NCBI GenBank assembly: GCA_027186245.1
Contig: CP114492.1
Location: 8,398,501 to 8,462,500, forward strand
Origin: Coriaria nepalensis
Lineage: Eukaryota > Streptophyta > Magnoliopsida > Cucurbitales > Coriariaceae
Direction: 5' to 3'
Length of the DNA stretch: 64,000 nucleotides
Positions 13,724-25,660 of the stretch are shown piece by piece. How positions within the stretch are numbered: position 1 is the stretch's first letter; each line of letters begins with the position of its first letter. Below the pieces are notes generated by a model. The model searched no databases and had not been told where the DNA came from. It worked only from the letters and a program-made list of their open reading frames with translations. The position numbers and the translations under genes were made by a program.

Positions 13724-16700
13724 ATGGGCTTGAATTCGGAGGCTCCGGATAATCCTCCAAGTTCCGTCAAGGCCTTGGCTGCATTTCTAATTCGACGCCA
13801 CTCTGACCAGCTGCGATCAATCGTTCTCTCCCTTGACTCGAAACTCCATTATCCTCTCTTCGTTGAGTACGCAATTATCTTTCTCTCTCTCTCTCTGTGT
13901 TTGTTTCTTCTGAAATATTTCGATTTCTTTTTGTTTCTACTAGTTTTGGTGAGTTGATGGACGACGATCCTTCTCTAGCGCGACTCATCTTCTCACAACC
14001 TGCTGATTACTTGCGCTTATTTGACGATGCTGCTATATGGGCTCATGTATGAAAGAAATTCCTTCGGAATTATTAAACTGTTCCTGATAGGAGTCTAACC
14101 TATTTGTTTGTGTGCTTGATATGCAGAAAATTATATTGGGGGACTGGAAAGGTAGCGATGAAGGAATTAGGAAGGATTTCATCCACGTGCGCATCAGCAT
14201 TAGCGGCTCTCCTCTAGAATGCACTGGTTTGATTCTTCTTTGTGGTTTAATTTTGTAAATTTTTTTTTTTAATGTTTTTGTTTTTTCTGCTGTAAGTTGA
14301 AACTTGATGTGTGCATTTTTGGGGCATTTTCTTAGAGACTTTTCCGGGCATTGGATCGGTGAGAGTGAAGCACCGTGGGATTCTTCTCACACTCAAAGGC
14401 ACAGTGATTAGGTCAGGAGCAATCAAGATGTTTGAAGGGGAGAGATGGTTTATGAGCAGGAAATGCAAGAACAAGTGGGTTTTGCCATTCTTATTGGTAG
14501 AGACGAAATTTCCCAATTTTAGTTATACGTCACAATTTTTTTCCCTCTTTTAAATTGTTGTGGCGAGTGAAAACTTAGTGATCTATGCTTCTGATCATAA
14601 TAATTAATCATTTCATAAACATTTCTCTGGTTCATACAAAACATGAATGTAGAAAAAAAAATTAGCTGAAGGTTTTTCAATCTTTGTGTTGTGAGAGTTG
14701 AAATCCATCTCCCATCATTTTTTTTTTCAGTCCACAAAGCTGTCTCTTGAGCTTGAATTTCATATATTCTATCTTGTAACTTTGTGTAAATGTGTATATC
14801 TTTTTCTCATGGTGCTAGAATAACGAAATTTTATATTTGGAACTCATACAAGTATTATCTGTTTGCCATATATCTATTATGATTTGTGTCATCATTTTCT
14901 TTGACAATATTTTCTTCAGGTTTCCAGTTTATCCAGAGTTAGAAACTAGAAACTCTATACAACTTCCATCATTTTGCCCCTCTCAGCTATGGCTGTCTTT
15001 TTCATAGAAAGAAGTAGGTGAAAAGGATGAAAACCTGATGTAATTTATGAGGCCTTTTTAATTTATATTTCATAGTCGAAGCTTTTATTTCTACTTGGTG
15101 ATTTATTAGCATTAAAAGTCAGTTTATTTTATCTATTGAGTTCATTTGTTTATCCACTACTTCTTACAGAAGTCTGATTTGTTGTATCCAATGACAGACT
15201 AAGAGCTGTGAAGGTAAATATTTTGAGTGCCTAGAAGGTTCTATAGTACGCCATGATTATCAAGAAATCAAAATTCAGGAAAATACACAAGTATTAGGTG
15301 TTGGATCCATCCCTCGATCAATTCCTGTCATTCTGAAGGATGATCTTGTTGATATTGTTAAAGCTGGAGGTACTGCATTCTAAGGACCTCAATGTTTTTC
15401 TTCCCTCTTTTCATATTTCAGACTCCAGTTTCATCTAACTTCTGATTTTATTCGTACTCCTTCAGTTAAATTGTTTTAAAGCTTCATTTTCTACTATGCA
15501 CAGATGATGTTATAGTTACTGGGATCTTGAGCGCAAAGTGGTCTCCAGACTTGAAAGATGTGCGGTGTGATCTTGATCCCATGTTAATTGCTAATCATAT
15601 CAGGTAAGTTGTTATCGATCCATGAAGTGTTATAGGAAGCCTCTGTTTAGTTAGAAAGCAAGTAGATATTATTTTGTGGAACCTGAAACTTAGTTTTATG
15701 CTTTTGATATTTTCAATTTTTCATGGTATTTTCTCAACTTCTTTCTTGTGCTAAATTAAAGCAAATGGATAGGAGACCTTACCTGTTTGCTCTTTTCTAA
15801 CTTTTTTTGGGTTAATTTTTTTCTCCAATAGGAGAACTAATGAGCGGAAGTCAGACATTGATATTCCTGATGATGTTATAATGGAGTTCAAAAAATTCTG
15901 GTCACACTTCAAAGATGCTCCATTAAAAGGTGATACATTCATGTTTCTTTTTAGTTATTCCAAATTTCGCCGTGAAGTAACATCAACCGGTCTGTTATTA
16001 CTACTGGGTTAGGAAGCACTAGTGATGGTTTAACTGTTGCTGCTGTCAAGGATGGAGGTAAGTTTGTGTTTCCTCTTCCTTGTACTTGTATACTTCTAAA
16101 CTTTTTCATTATTTTCGGTTTTAAGTGTATCAAACATATGATCTGAGGAATGTATAGGGGAATGGATGTTGGGAGGTGGAGCACTTGTTCTGGCAGATGG
16201 AGGGCTCTGCTGCATAGATGAAGTGGACAGGTTTCTTCTCAAAATGGCTGCATAAGCACCTTTTTCTCACCTTTCCTTACAATTTTCAACAAGACTTGAA
16301 AAGTAGTTTTTTTTTTCTTCCTGCAGCATGAGAGAACATGACAGGGCGACCATACACGAAGCAATGGAGCAGCAGACTATAAGTGTTGCCAAGGTAATAT
16401 CTAATAATGTAGTTTCCAATTTTATCTGTTTATATTTTGATTTTGTTATTATTGCGACTTTTTTCCAGGCTGGACTCGTTACAACTCTCAATACCAGGAC
16501 AGCAGTATTCGGTGCTACAAATCCTAAAGGACATTACGATCCCGTATCCTATTTCACTTGGCATATAACTAGTTAAGTGTACAATTTAACTCCCCTATAC
16601 AAATATCCCCTCTAAAGAAAGAAATGCTTTTTCTTAACATGAATAGCTCTGTCCGTCAGGACAACACTCTCTGGTCCATTATTGAGCAGATTTGACATCG

Positions 16701-17186
16701 TTCTTGTCCTCTTAGATACAAAGAATCCCGAATGGGACGTGGTTGTTTCATCTCACATACTCTCTGAGGTTAATACAAATTCTCTATCTGGTTCATCCAA
16801 TCAGTTCTTAAAATGTTTTCCATGAAGCATAAATGTGAGCCTATGTTGGATTATTGTGATGTCAATTTGTATTTTGTAGGCTGAATCAGAGAAAAGGAAG
16901 CTCAAAGAAGATATTTTGAATAAATGGCCACTTCCTATGCTCCGGAGGTGATGGATAAGACCAATTATTGTTTTTTTTTTTAATCCTTACAATTTTGAGC
17001 AGACTGCTTATTTGTTCTTCAAACTTGCAGGTATATTCAATTTGTAAAAGGATGCTTCAGACCGGTCCTGACCAAAGAATCAGAAAAGATAATATCAAAC
17101 TATTATCAGCTCCAAAGAAGATCAGCAACTGATAATGCAGCTAGAACAACCGTACGCATGCTTGAAAGTTTGATACGCCTTGCTCA

Positions 17187-17230
<44 letters not shown>

Positions 17231-17345
17231 GACTTAACTGTCTTGTCAATATCAACTTTAACTGTCCAGTGTCTTTTTCAGCTCAGGCTCATGTTTAGGA
17301 ACGAGGTGACTAGATTAGATGCTATTACGGTCATTTTATGCATAC
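13724..17345 (+). pseudogene. MCM9: Decayed MCM9 DNA helicase gene, Walker A region and 3' end missing
   Basis: MCM9 is an AAA+ helicase of meiotic recombination and repair. Homologous exons: 13724-13866, 13944-14046, 14127-14226, 14336-14474, 14920-14986, 15198-15369, 15504-15603, 15832-15929, 15985-16057, 16158-16230, 16327-16393, 16469-16543, about 16647-16768, 16880-16947, 17031-17188 and 17282-17345. Recognisable blocks are [19 protein letters not shown], the Walker B strand [30 protein letters not shown] and the arginine finger GPLLSRFDI. Five lesions argue against function. (1) The roughly 65 residues with Walker A are absent between 15929 and 15985. (2) The donor after 14986 reads CT instead of GT. 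(3) No canonical splice joins 16543 to the next block in frame. (4) The last block is frameshifted into a stop. (5) Homology stops at about 17343, against the DiT remnant. The frame extends upstream of 13724, but only through a non-ATG codon. Confidence 0.82.
17190..17230. repeat. Compound (TC)n(TA)n microsatellite
   Basis: A CT-dinucleotide run passes directly into an AT run, in the last intron of the MCM9 remnant. Confidence 0.9.
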
Positions 17346-17357
17346 TGAAAAAGAAAC

Positions 17358-18167
17358 CTGAAATTGAGACTGAATGAGATAAGAATCAATCTTCTTAGCC
17401 GACGAATCCCCTGGCTTACTCCCTGCTGACATGGACAGTGACTTGATGATCAGAAAGTACACGCCACCAGCCCTGGCAGTGGTGCTGGGCGTGGCTGGAG
17501 CGATTAGGGTCTCACTAATGGTCAACCAGTAAGACAACCCTAAAGTGCTCTTTCCCAACAACTTGACAAAGTAAGTTGCGATTCGATCCCCCAATCCCGT
17601 TTTCACAAACCTTTGGGTGAAGAAGGACATGACGACGAGCCATATGACCTCATTGGTGAAGGCTTCAAATGCAGCTGAGAATGTTAGGGTTTTGGTTAGG
17701 ATAGAGAAGTTTAGGCCGATGAAGGCCCAAGTACCGATGGGTAATGGGCCGAGGATGGGGCCCGAGATGGTGGAGAGGAAGATGGAGAGTAGTTGCCATG
17801 CTTGTGGAGGCAGTGAGGAGGGTTTGGAGATGAAGAGGTAGAGGAGGCCGGTTGAGATGGAGAGGAGGAAGGGGATGGGTTTGGCTCCTTCAGGAGGAGG
17901 AGAGGTTAGAGGGGGAGAGGAATGGAGTGGGGAAAGGAGGGGTTTGAGGGGTCTTGGCCGGGGACTGAAGAGGAGGGAAGGTGGTGATGGTGATCGGAGC
18001 TGGGTGGGAGGAGGAATGGAGGAGGTTGTGAAAATGGGTCGTGAGATGTGAAGTGAAGAGGTTGGGGAAGAGAGAGTGAGTGGAGGGCAAAGTTGAGGGC
18101 AAAGTTCTCCAGTTTCAGAGGGAAATGGGGAAATTTTGAAGCGAAAGAGGAGAGAGAGACGGTGCAA
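17358..18167 (-). pseudogene. Exon 1 remnant of plastid dicarboxylate (2-oxoglutarate or glutamate/malate) transporter
   Basis: The minus-strand frame matches the N-terminal half of the DiT1/DiT2 inner-envelope transporters, which exchange malate for 2-oxoglutarate or glutamate in photorespiratory ammonia assimilation. Visible blocks: GAKPIPFLLSISTG, PQAWQLLSIFLSTI, TKTLTFSAAFEAFTNEVIW, RFVKTGLGDRIATYFVKLLG, APATPSTTARAGG and SYLIQSQFQ. After that the sequence reads CAG|GTTTCT, an exon end with a donor. No downstream exon follows, because the next DNA is the MCM9 remnant. The frame has no in-frame ATG before the transporter region (it opens at a TTG). Normal members are about 550 residues; here there are about 265. 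Conserved positions are altered, for example YWLTISETLIAPATP where relatives have YGLTxSEALIAPAMP. Synteny with Arabidopsis (DiT2 genes between SF3B1 and RIBA1) suggests the DiT2 type. Confidence 0.85.
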
Positions 18168-19334
18168 CTTCCAACTGTTTAACGGGTAAAGTGACCCGTT
18201 TAATTTTGTGGATTTAAACTAATGTCGTTTAAAATGTGATAGATGGGAAATCAAAACACATGCGTGGTTTGTCTTCTTTTTTTTTTCTTTTTTTGGTCTG
18301 ACCTCAATCTTCCTCCATTATGTATCCTTGAACGGGCAACACACTTTTTAGTGTTGACCAATCCAATTTGCTTTCGCAGACAGCCCAAGTAGCAACAGTA
18401 TGGGCACAACGTGATTAGCCTACCAATCCGAAAATTTCTCCAATCCAATACGAATTTTTTTCATCAAACGCGCCACTCTCCAATGGTCCGAGTCATTCTG
18501 ATTGTTAATTGCTTCAATGACACTAGATGAATCACCTTCCATTACTAAGTCTAAAAGTCATGTTTATTTGTGGATGTCAAGTACTTTGTGTCCCCTTTGA
18601 GACCGCGGACACTTTTACATGTTACATGATCATTCATTAACAATAATATACAATAGTGTTTATGTTCATGTTAATGCCGCCTTTGGCTATGGCTGTTCAA
18701 GCCAACCCTTTTGACGATGTCAAGGAACAGAGTAAACTTGGTATGATTCAAAGAACGAAGGAATAGTCAAAGAAAAAGTCAAACTTAACATTTCCCACGG
18801 TAAAACAAAGGACAGGGACAGGGCCCCTGGCCCCGGGCCCAGGGGCAGGCACAGCCATCACAGCCCATTTAATTTCCCCCCCTTTTTTTTTAATCAATTA
18901 AAAGGGTTAGTGCGCGCCTTGGCGGGCGTGGCCCATGCCCTCTTCCAAAATGCCCATCTTTCCCCGTCACTTGCCTGTGACGCCTACTTGCATCGCTGCG
19001 GTCCTCTGATTGGCTAACGCCATCATCTACACGAATATCCCCATTTTATGCTTCCTCCCGAAAAAGGATCTGATTGGTTGGACCGACGTGGGGGAGATAC
19101 GCTACGTCACCGGCGAGTAACCGAATTCGTTTTTCTTTATTAAGTAATATCATCGTTGGCTCAGCTTTACAGCTTCATCGTTCCTTCCTCTTTGCGTTTC
19201 TTCTTCTTCTTTCTTTCTCTTCTTCTCATCTCTCTTTGGGATGAGATAGAAGATTTGTATATATATATATATAACAAACGCTCTCTTAATTTGTGCGAGC
19301 TGAATTCATTTTCGGAGCTTTAGCAATTACAACA
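18168..19334. other. Intergenic: RIBA1 promoter and leader
   Basis: AT-rich up to about 18780, then a GC-rich patch (GGGCCCCTGGCCCCGGGCCC near 18820). A promoter-like stretch follows, with GACGTGGGG and GCTACGTCACCGG near 19085-19112. A CT-rich leader and a short (TA)n at 19257-19272 precede the RIBA1 start. No gene seen. Confidence 0.55.
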
Positions 19335-22300
19335 ATGACGTCTATCAACTTCTCCTGTCCTTCTACGACTCCTCTTTCTCTCCCACTGTAAGCGTCTTTC
19401 TCTCCTTAGCTTTGCGACTCTTAAATGATAGCTTTAAGGGATAGTTCATCTGAGTTTCTTGTGGTTCTTAGGGTCTTATTCATCGATTTTTGAAATGATT
19501 GCTTGTAAGCTGATTTCCAAAAGCTTCGTGCTGTGTAAATTTGGCTAATATTGCATCTCTTATTTCTTGGTGATTTGAATCTCATCAATCACGACTGTTT
19601 TGAATTTATTTGACACTATATCTAGGAGGTGGATTTATCCGTAGGCGAGATCTAGATTTTTAATTTACATGCAAATTCTAGAACTGAAGCAAAGTCAAAG
19701 TTTTAAATTGGCATTTATTTCACCATTTTAGAGCTAGGATTTATAGATATTCAAAATAGAAGGATCAAAGTCATCCATAGTCATTAAAGCAAATAAATCT
19801 GTTTGGTGACTTATAATTTGATTAAGATAGTATTGTATGATGAGTAATCTTATAGATCTTTCAATCATCTTTTGCAATCCTAACCCTGTTTTATGTTTCT
19901 CTCCTGAGGTTTCAGAATAATCTTATCATATTTTACTTTATGTAGAACAAACAAAAACTTCAAATTGTTCAGTGGATTGCATATTGGGAATCCTTTAACT
20001 GCAAATGGGTACACATCCGACTTAGCCCTAACAGGAATAGGTAATCATATCTCCCTTGGAAAAAAGGCTCTAAGTAGAACTAGAGCTACATTAGTATCTG
20101 GAGAGGGTGAACTTTTGGCTTATCCTGCTGTAAATGGGGTGGCAAATGGCACTCTCGCTGCTAATGAACTAATCAGGCTTAAGATACAGCACGATGTAGC
20201 AGCATCTACAATTGCAGAAGATATTGCTTCTACTAGTAATGATTTTTTCCCAATCGATAATGATGAATTCGATTTGGATGAGCCCACAAAAGGTTTCTCA
20301 TCCATTCCAGAAGCCATTGAAGACATTCGCCAAGGAAAGGTGGTTTCTTTTTCCTAGTTTTGACTTCTTGTAAGATATCATGACATGTAAATTTTTTTAT
20401 TGGATAACTAATTGGAATTGGACTGCAGATGGTGCTGGTTGTAGATGATGAGGATAGAGAAAATGAAGGAGATCTGATAATGGCAGCACAGTTGGCTACT
20501 CCAGAGGCTATGGCTTTCATTGTGAAGCATGGTACGGGAATTGTTTGTGTGAGCATGACAGGTGAAGATCTAGAGAGGATACAACTTCCTTTAATGGTCA
20601 ACCAAAAAGAGAACGATGAGAAACTATGTACTGCATTTACAGTGACAGTGGTAAGCACTTTGTGACTTGTCTTGTCTTGTCTGGATCTTATTTCTTTTTT
20701 AATCTTCATAGACGTGGATGATTTATTTATTTTTCCTTTTTAGGACGCTAAAAATGGTACAACCACTGGTGTATCAGCTCGTGATAGGGCAACAACTGTG
20801 TTGGCTCTTGCATCTAGAGATTCAAAACCTGAAGATTTCAACAGGCCGGGCCATATATTTCCTCTAAAATACAGATATGGTGGTGTTTTGAAGAGAGCCG
20901 GGCATACAGAAGCTTCAGTTGATCTGGCCGTGCTAGCTGGGTTCGACCCAGTCGCAGTTCTATGTGAAGTAGTGGATGATGATGGTTCCATGGCCAGGTT
21001 ACCGAAGCTTCGTCAATTTGCAGTAGAAGAGAACTTGAAGATTGTTTCTATTGCTGACTTAATCAGGTAAGCAATTACCAAATTAGTAACTAACCTGTTC
21101 CATCTACGAATGAGGTATTTCATTTGCAATTAAATGCATTATGCAAACCCCCGACTGCATATAAGTATTTTTTGTAATTTGATATGATTTCTAGTGATTT
21201 TCCACACTTGATCTTGGGGTATTTATTTTTTTATATTTTGACAAATCACATCTCTCAGTTTCAAACTTTTACAATTATTTTGTGTGTGGTCCTTTTGAGG
21301 TTTTTTTAAATATCACTGTAGCTGATGATTATTGATAGGCTCATATTTGTCTCGCAAACTTCTTCACACTGTCCAATCTTTTTCCTTGCTTTAGTACCTT
21401 TCCTCTTCTAAATATGTAACATATTTATGTTACTCTACTGAAGTAAACATGTGTCTTTACAGAAGTCGGGGCCATTACTTACCTTTTTTTTATGTCACTA
21501 CTCTGAAGTGATACCGTATACTTACATATTTATGCTACTCTACTGAAGTGAATATGCTATGTGATTTGCAGGTTCAGAAGAAAGCGAGATAAATTAGTTG
21601 ATCGTTCTGCTGCCGCCCGCATACCCACTACATGGGGCCCATTTACTTCCTACTGTTATCGATCCCTCATAGATGGAATCGAGCATATTGCAATGGTTAA
21701 GGTGATCTTTTCATTTCCACCTGCAAAACTAGCACTTTTTATTCCCCTTTATTTTTTTCTAAATGTGAATAATATCCATGGCTCTATATAGGGTGATATC
21801 GGGAACGGGCAAGATATTCTCGTGAGGGTCCACTCAGAATGCCTCACGGGCGACATATTTGGATCAGCCAGATGCGACTGTGGGACCCAGTTGGCACTTG
21901 CAATGCAACAGATTGAAGCAGCTGGCAGAGGCGTTCTAGTGTATCTCCGTGGCCACGAAGGAAGAGGCATTGGCTTGGGCCACAAACTCCGGGCCTATAA
22001 CTTACAAGATGATGGCCGTGATACGGTTGAAGCCAATGAAGAATTGGGCCTGCCCGTTGATTCCCGGGAATACGGTATTGGTGCTCAGGTAAACTTCATG
22101 ACAGAAACACTAGAAGCTAATTTTTTAAACTCTTATGCTATCCTACGGTGCATCTTGTTAGACTACATTTTCTCGCTCTTAGCATTGTTCTTTTTGCAGA
22201 TACTTAGGGATCTTGGGGTTAGAACAATGAAGCTGTTGACAAACAACCCGGCAAAGTACATCGGCCTCAAAGGTTACGGCTTGACAGTTGCAGGGCGGGT

Positions 22301-22469
22301 CCCACTCTTAACTCCGATTACTAAGGATAACAAGAGGTACTTAGAGACAAAACGGGTGAAGATGGGTCATATATATAGCAAAGAGTTTAATGGAAGTTTA
22401 AGAAATCTTATCACTGGAAATGGACAACCAGAAGTTAATGGTCGATCTGATGCTGTAGCCGGGCTGTAA
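19335..22469 (+). CDS. RIBA1: Bifunctional riboflavin biosynthesis protein RIBA1 (DHBP synthase / GTP cyclohydrolase II), plastid
   Basis: Makes both riboflavin precursors: 3,4-dihydroxy-2-butanone 4-phosphate from ribulose 5-phosphate, and the pyrimidine from GTP. Seven exons: 19335-19387, 19946-20339, 20429-20650, 20744-21066, 21572-21701, 21792-22088 and 22200-22469. They join in frame to 562 residues. The first 130 or so residues are a transit peptide plus plant-specific linker. The DHBP synthase domain begins near residue 137, and its acidic metal/substrate motif [15 protein letters not shown] (from about residue 155) is intact. The GTP cyclohydrolase II domain follows, with zinc ligands C391, C402 and C404 ([18 protein letters not shown]) and the catalytic [10 protein letters not shown]. 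Because both sites are complete it is RIBA1-like, not one of the half-active RIBA2/RIBA3 forms. The first intron (558 bp) lies just after the start region. Confidence 0.96.
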
Positions 22470-23283
22470 GCGACTGCTCGACTCATGTATGAATTGCAGA
22501 TTTGCAATTTGATAGGTTATAGATTCTATATATATTTTTATGGTGTATTTGATTCTTTTTAATGAACTCAATATTGTAGACATGTTGGTTAACCATTTTA
22601 TTTTTTCTTTCTATTTCTCCCCGAGGAATGTAACAAACAGGGGGACAAATAAACTATCCTTTAGAGAGCCTAAATCTTTTTCTTTTTTTAAATAATTTTC
22701 TTTAGGTTTAGATTTATAATAGAAAGATATTTTCAACTAAGAATTTGAGAAAATAACATATTATAAAGGTATAAAATATAAATTGGCTCCTATAAAAAAT
22801 TTCTTAATAATATAACTCTATTCTCATTTTTTAGGACTTAAGTTCAAAAATTAGAAAATAAATTTTTACACATTTCCCATAATACTTTAACCGTTTTCTT
22901 TATAAAAAAAAATGATTCAACTATTCCTCTTCTTTCCTCCTTTTACTTCGAGACAAAACATCCATTTTTACAGGCTTTCTTCACAAACTATTATGATGAA
23001 CCAATCTAAGAAGCCATTTGAAAGTTTTTTTCAATTCGCAAGACAAACCTACTCGAAACCCATCTCAAATTTCGTACAGCACCCAAAACTCATCTCAATT
23101 CTATTTTGCAACTTACTGATTGAAGAAGCAATGGCTTGTGCTGGATCGAATGCGATTGAAGAAACAGTTTATGTGAACTTCCCGATGGATTGAGGTCTAT
23201 CTTAAGTGACTTGAATCATCGAGTAGTTTATATAAATTGATATGAATTGTCTAAAAGCTCGAGGTCTTTTTCAATATCCATCA

Positions 23284-23323
<40 letters not shown>

Positions 23324-24740
23324 TCTTTTTTTTTGAAATTCAGGGTAAAAAAATTGCAACTAGTCGTGTATTTACATCGTCATGATCGAAGACTTCTTTA
23401 CAAAATCAATGTTTTCATGATATCTAAGCAGGAAATGGTTATTACCAATATAAAGGCAAAACTCACTACAGAATAGTCAAAGTGTTTGAGTTTAATTATA
23501 TGGGACACTTCTTGAATATGGATCTAAATCTCAACAACTTTGGTCAACTCTTAAATAGCTTCATTATCTACTTCTTTCGAGAAGACCATTGACTCACTCT
23601 AGAAGAATATAATAGAGAAGGTAGCCATAAATAAAACCTAGGCTACTGGCGAAGGAAACATATATGTTGCTGGGCTTTTCGCTTCTTTACAAGTTAGAAT
23701 TTCAATGTAACTTTATATTTGTCATGATTGTATTTATGTTTACTTATTGCCGATTAAATTTGGTTTGTGCTAATCCATTAACCATGCAAGTATGGATTTA
23801 TGAATCCATTCTCTCCTTAAATCAAAAGCTCGAAAACCGGTGCACAAGAATTTGATCTCTAGGATTTTGAATTGGAAGTCCATAAAGTCCCACATTGTTA
23901 CTTACGAAAAATTCAAATCATGGGTAAAGACATAAAGAGTAAGTGTTTTAAATTAATTAATCTTTCTTAGTTCATCTCATGGAATGAGAAATAATTAAAT
24001 TGACTTTGATTTTCTTGTAATATAGCTTCTCGTCCGTAAAATATTAAAACTTTTTAGAGAAGAAGAAGATCAAACTTATTTAAGGACCTTGAAACCATTT
24101 ATGAATGAGAAAGATGTGATCGTGGACATTTTGATGAGGGAATTGGAAGTCGAAGAACACGAATCTTATATTGAAAAGGCATATGAAGTTGACTTAGAGG
24201 AAGAAAAAGAGAAAGCATAAATGATACTTTCATGCATTTGGAGGAGAGGATGATGAGAGAGTTTACGAAGAGTTTTAACCCTTCACAATAGGTTGGGAAG
24301 TATAGAGAAGATGGTTAGAGAGACTTGCATCATGGTAAATAAATCCCGTAAATTTAGTAACACGTCAACACCTTATGAACCCCGTACATCCCATCACTCA
24401 TCTCCACCTTCTCCCGAACTCCGTACATTCCCTTTAGACCAGAGTGAGGGAGCTCAACCACCCTCTCCGACCCTTCAAACTATAAGTTGCCACTAATACC
24501 ATCACTCATTGAGGGGCGATATCAGGCTGGCTTTATGGTTAAGTCCCCCAGTATTAAAGGTGAAGATAAGGCACTACCGCATACTGAAGATTTGTAATTG
24601 TTTGCCATATTTATGTAATTAGTTTCACTAGTTTAAATTATTTTTGATTTGGTTATGGTAGTTGTTGGTTTTAGTTTTATCACCATTTTTCATCTTACTA
24701 TTTTAATAACTTCGACCTTAAAGTATGTGAAGAGTTATCG
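22470..24740. other. Gene-poor AT-rich intergenic, possible decayed coding or TE scraps
   Basis: Holds a (TA)n tract at 23289-23314. A 64-codon frame rich in Glu and Lys (24026-24220, ending VDLEEEKEKA) is the most protein-like stretch, but it has no recognisable family and no convincing start. Other ORFs here (22912-23193, 24293-24496) show no conserved features. Confidence 0.45.
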
Positions 24741-24779
24741 AGCCATTGGGCTATGTAGGTATTGGGAAAAAAAATGTGA

Positions 24780-25660
24780 CCTTAAACCTCGATGACTTAA
24801 ATCTTAAAGCTTAAATCTCAAATCTTGATGTCTTAAATCTTAAATTGTTTCATCTTATACCTTAAATATTAAGTCTTAAACTCTAAACTCTTTTATCTTA
24901 AATTCTAAACTTTGACCTTAGATTTTAACATTTCATCTTAACCTTAAAACTTAACATTTTCATCTTAAACTTAAACTTTAATTTTTTCATCTTAGACCTT
25001 GATCTTAAATCTCAATATTTCATCTCAAATCTTAAACCTTAAAATTTCCATCTTAAACCTTTACCTTACACATTAAAATTTCCATCTTAAACTTTAACAT
25101 TTCCATCTTAGACTTTGATCTTAAACCTCAACCTTTCATATTAAACCTTAAACCTTAAACTTTAATATTTTCATCTTAAACCTTGACTTTAGACATTAAC
25201 CTTTCTATTTTTAACCTTAAATTATAAAATTTCATCTAAAACCTTAAACTTTAATATTCTCATCTTAAACCATGATCTTAAACTTTAACTTTTCATCTTC
25301 AACGATATTAAACTTTAACCCGATGGCTTGTATCATTAACCCGATGGAGGTCTCCTCGAGCCATGAGATCTTAGTCAACAAAACCAAATAGGTTAAGGGT
25401 TGTCCACTCGAGCCATTGGATTTCAATCAACAAGACCCGATGGCTCAAGTGGTCATCTCAACGCCGTGCTAGCCATCAAGTTTTTTTGACAGATACTCAA
25501 AGTCATACAAAGTCAACAATAAAGTTTAAACTATGCATCTTAAATCTTAGATCATAAATCATAAATCTTTCATCTATTATTTACCTCAAAATCTTAGATA
25601 TTAAATCTTAAAACTTAAAAATAACTTAAATTTTAGATCTCAGATCTTTGACCCATTCAT
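24780..25660. repeat. Degenerate CTTAAAC / ATCTTAAAC-type repeat field
   Basis: For nearly 900 bp the sequence is built from variants of CTTAAACCTTAAACTTTAA and TTTCATCTTAAACCTTGA, with drifting spacing. Two CGAGCCAT/CCCGATGG-containing units sit inside at about 25320-25460. It looks like a strongly diverged tandem repeat; the 7-mer CCTTAAA differs from the plant telomere unit CCCTAAA by one base. Confidence 0.7.

Noticed and set aside
17601..18051. Plus-strand ORFs rich in Gly/Arg over the DiT remnant
   Set aside because: Antisense of the Pro/Ser-rich transit-peptide region; no family features.
22912..23193. 93-codon ORF after RIBA1
   Set aside because: No domain, odd composition, AT-rich setting and no splice or promoter context.
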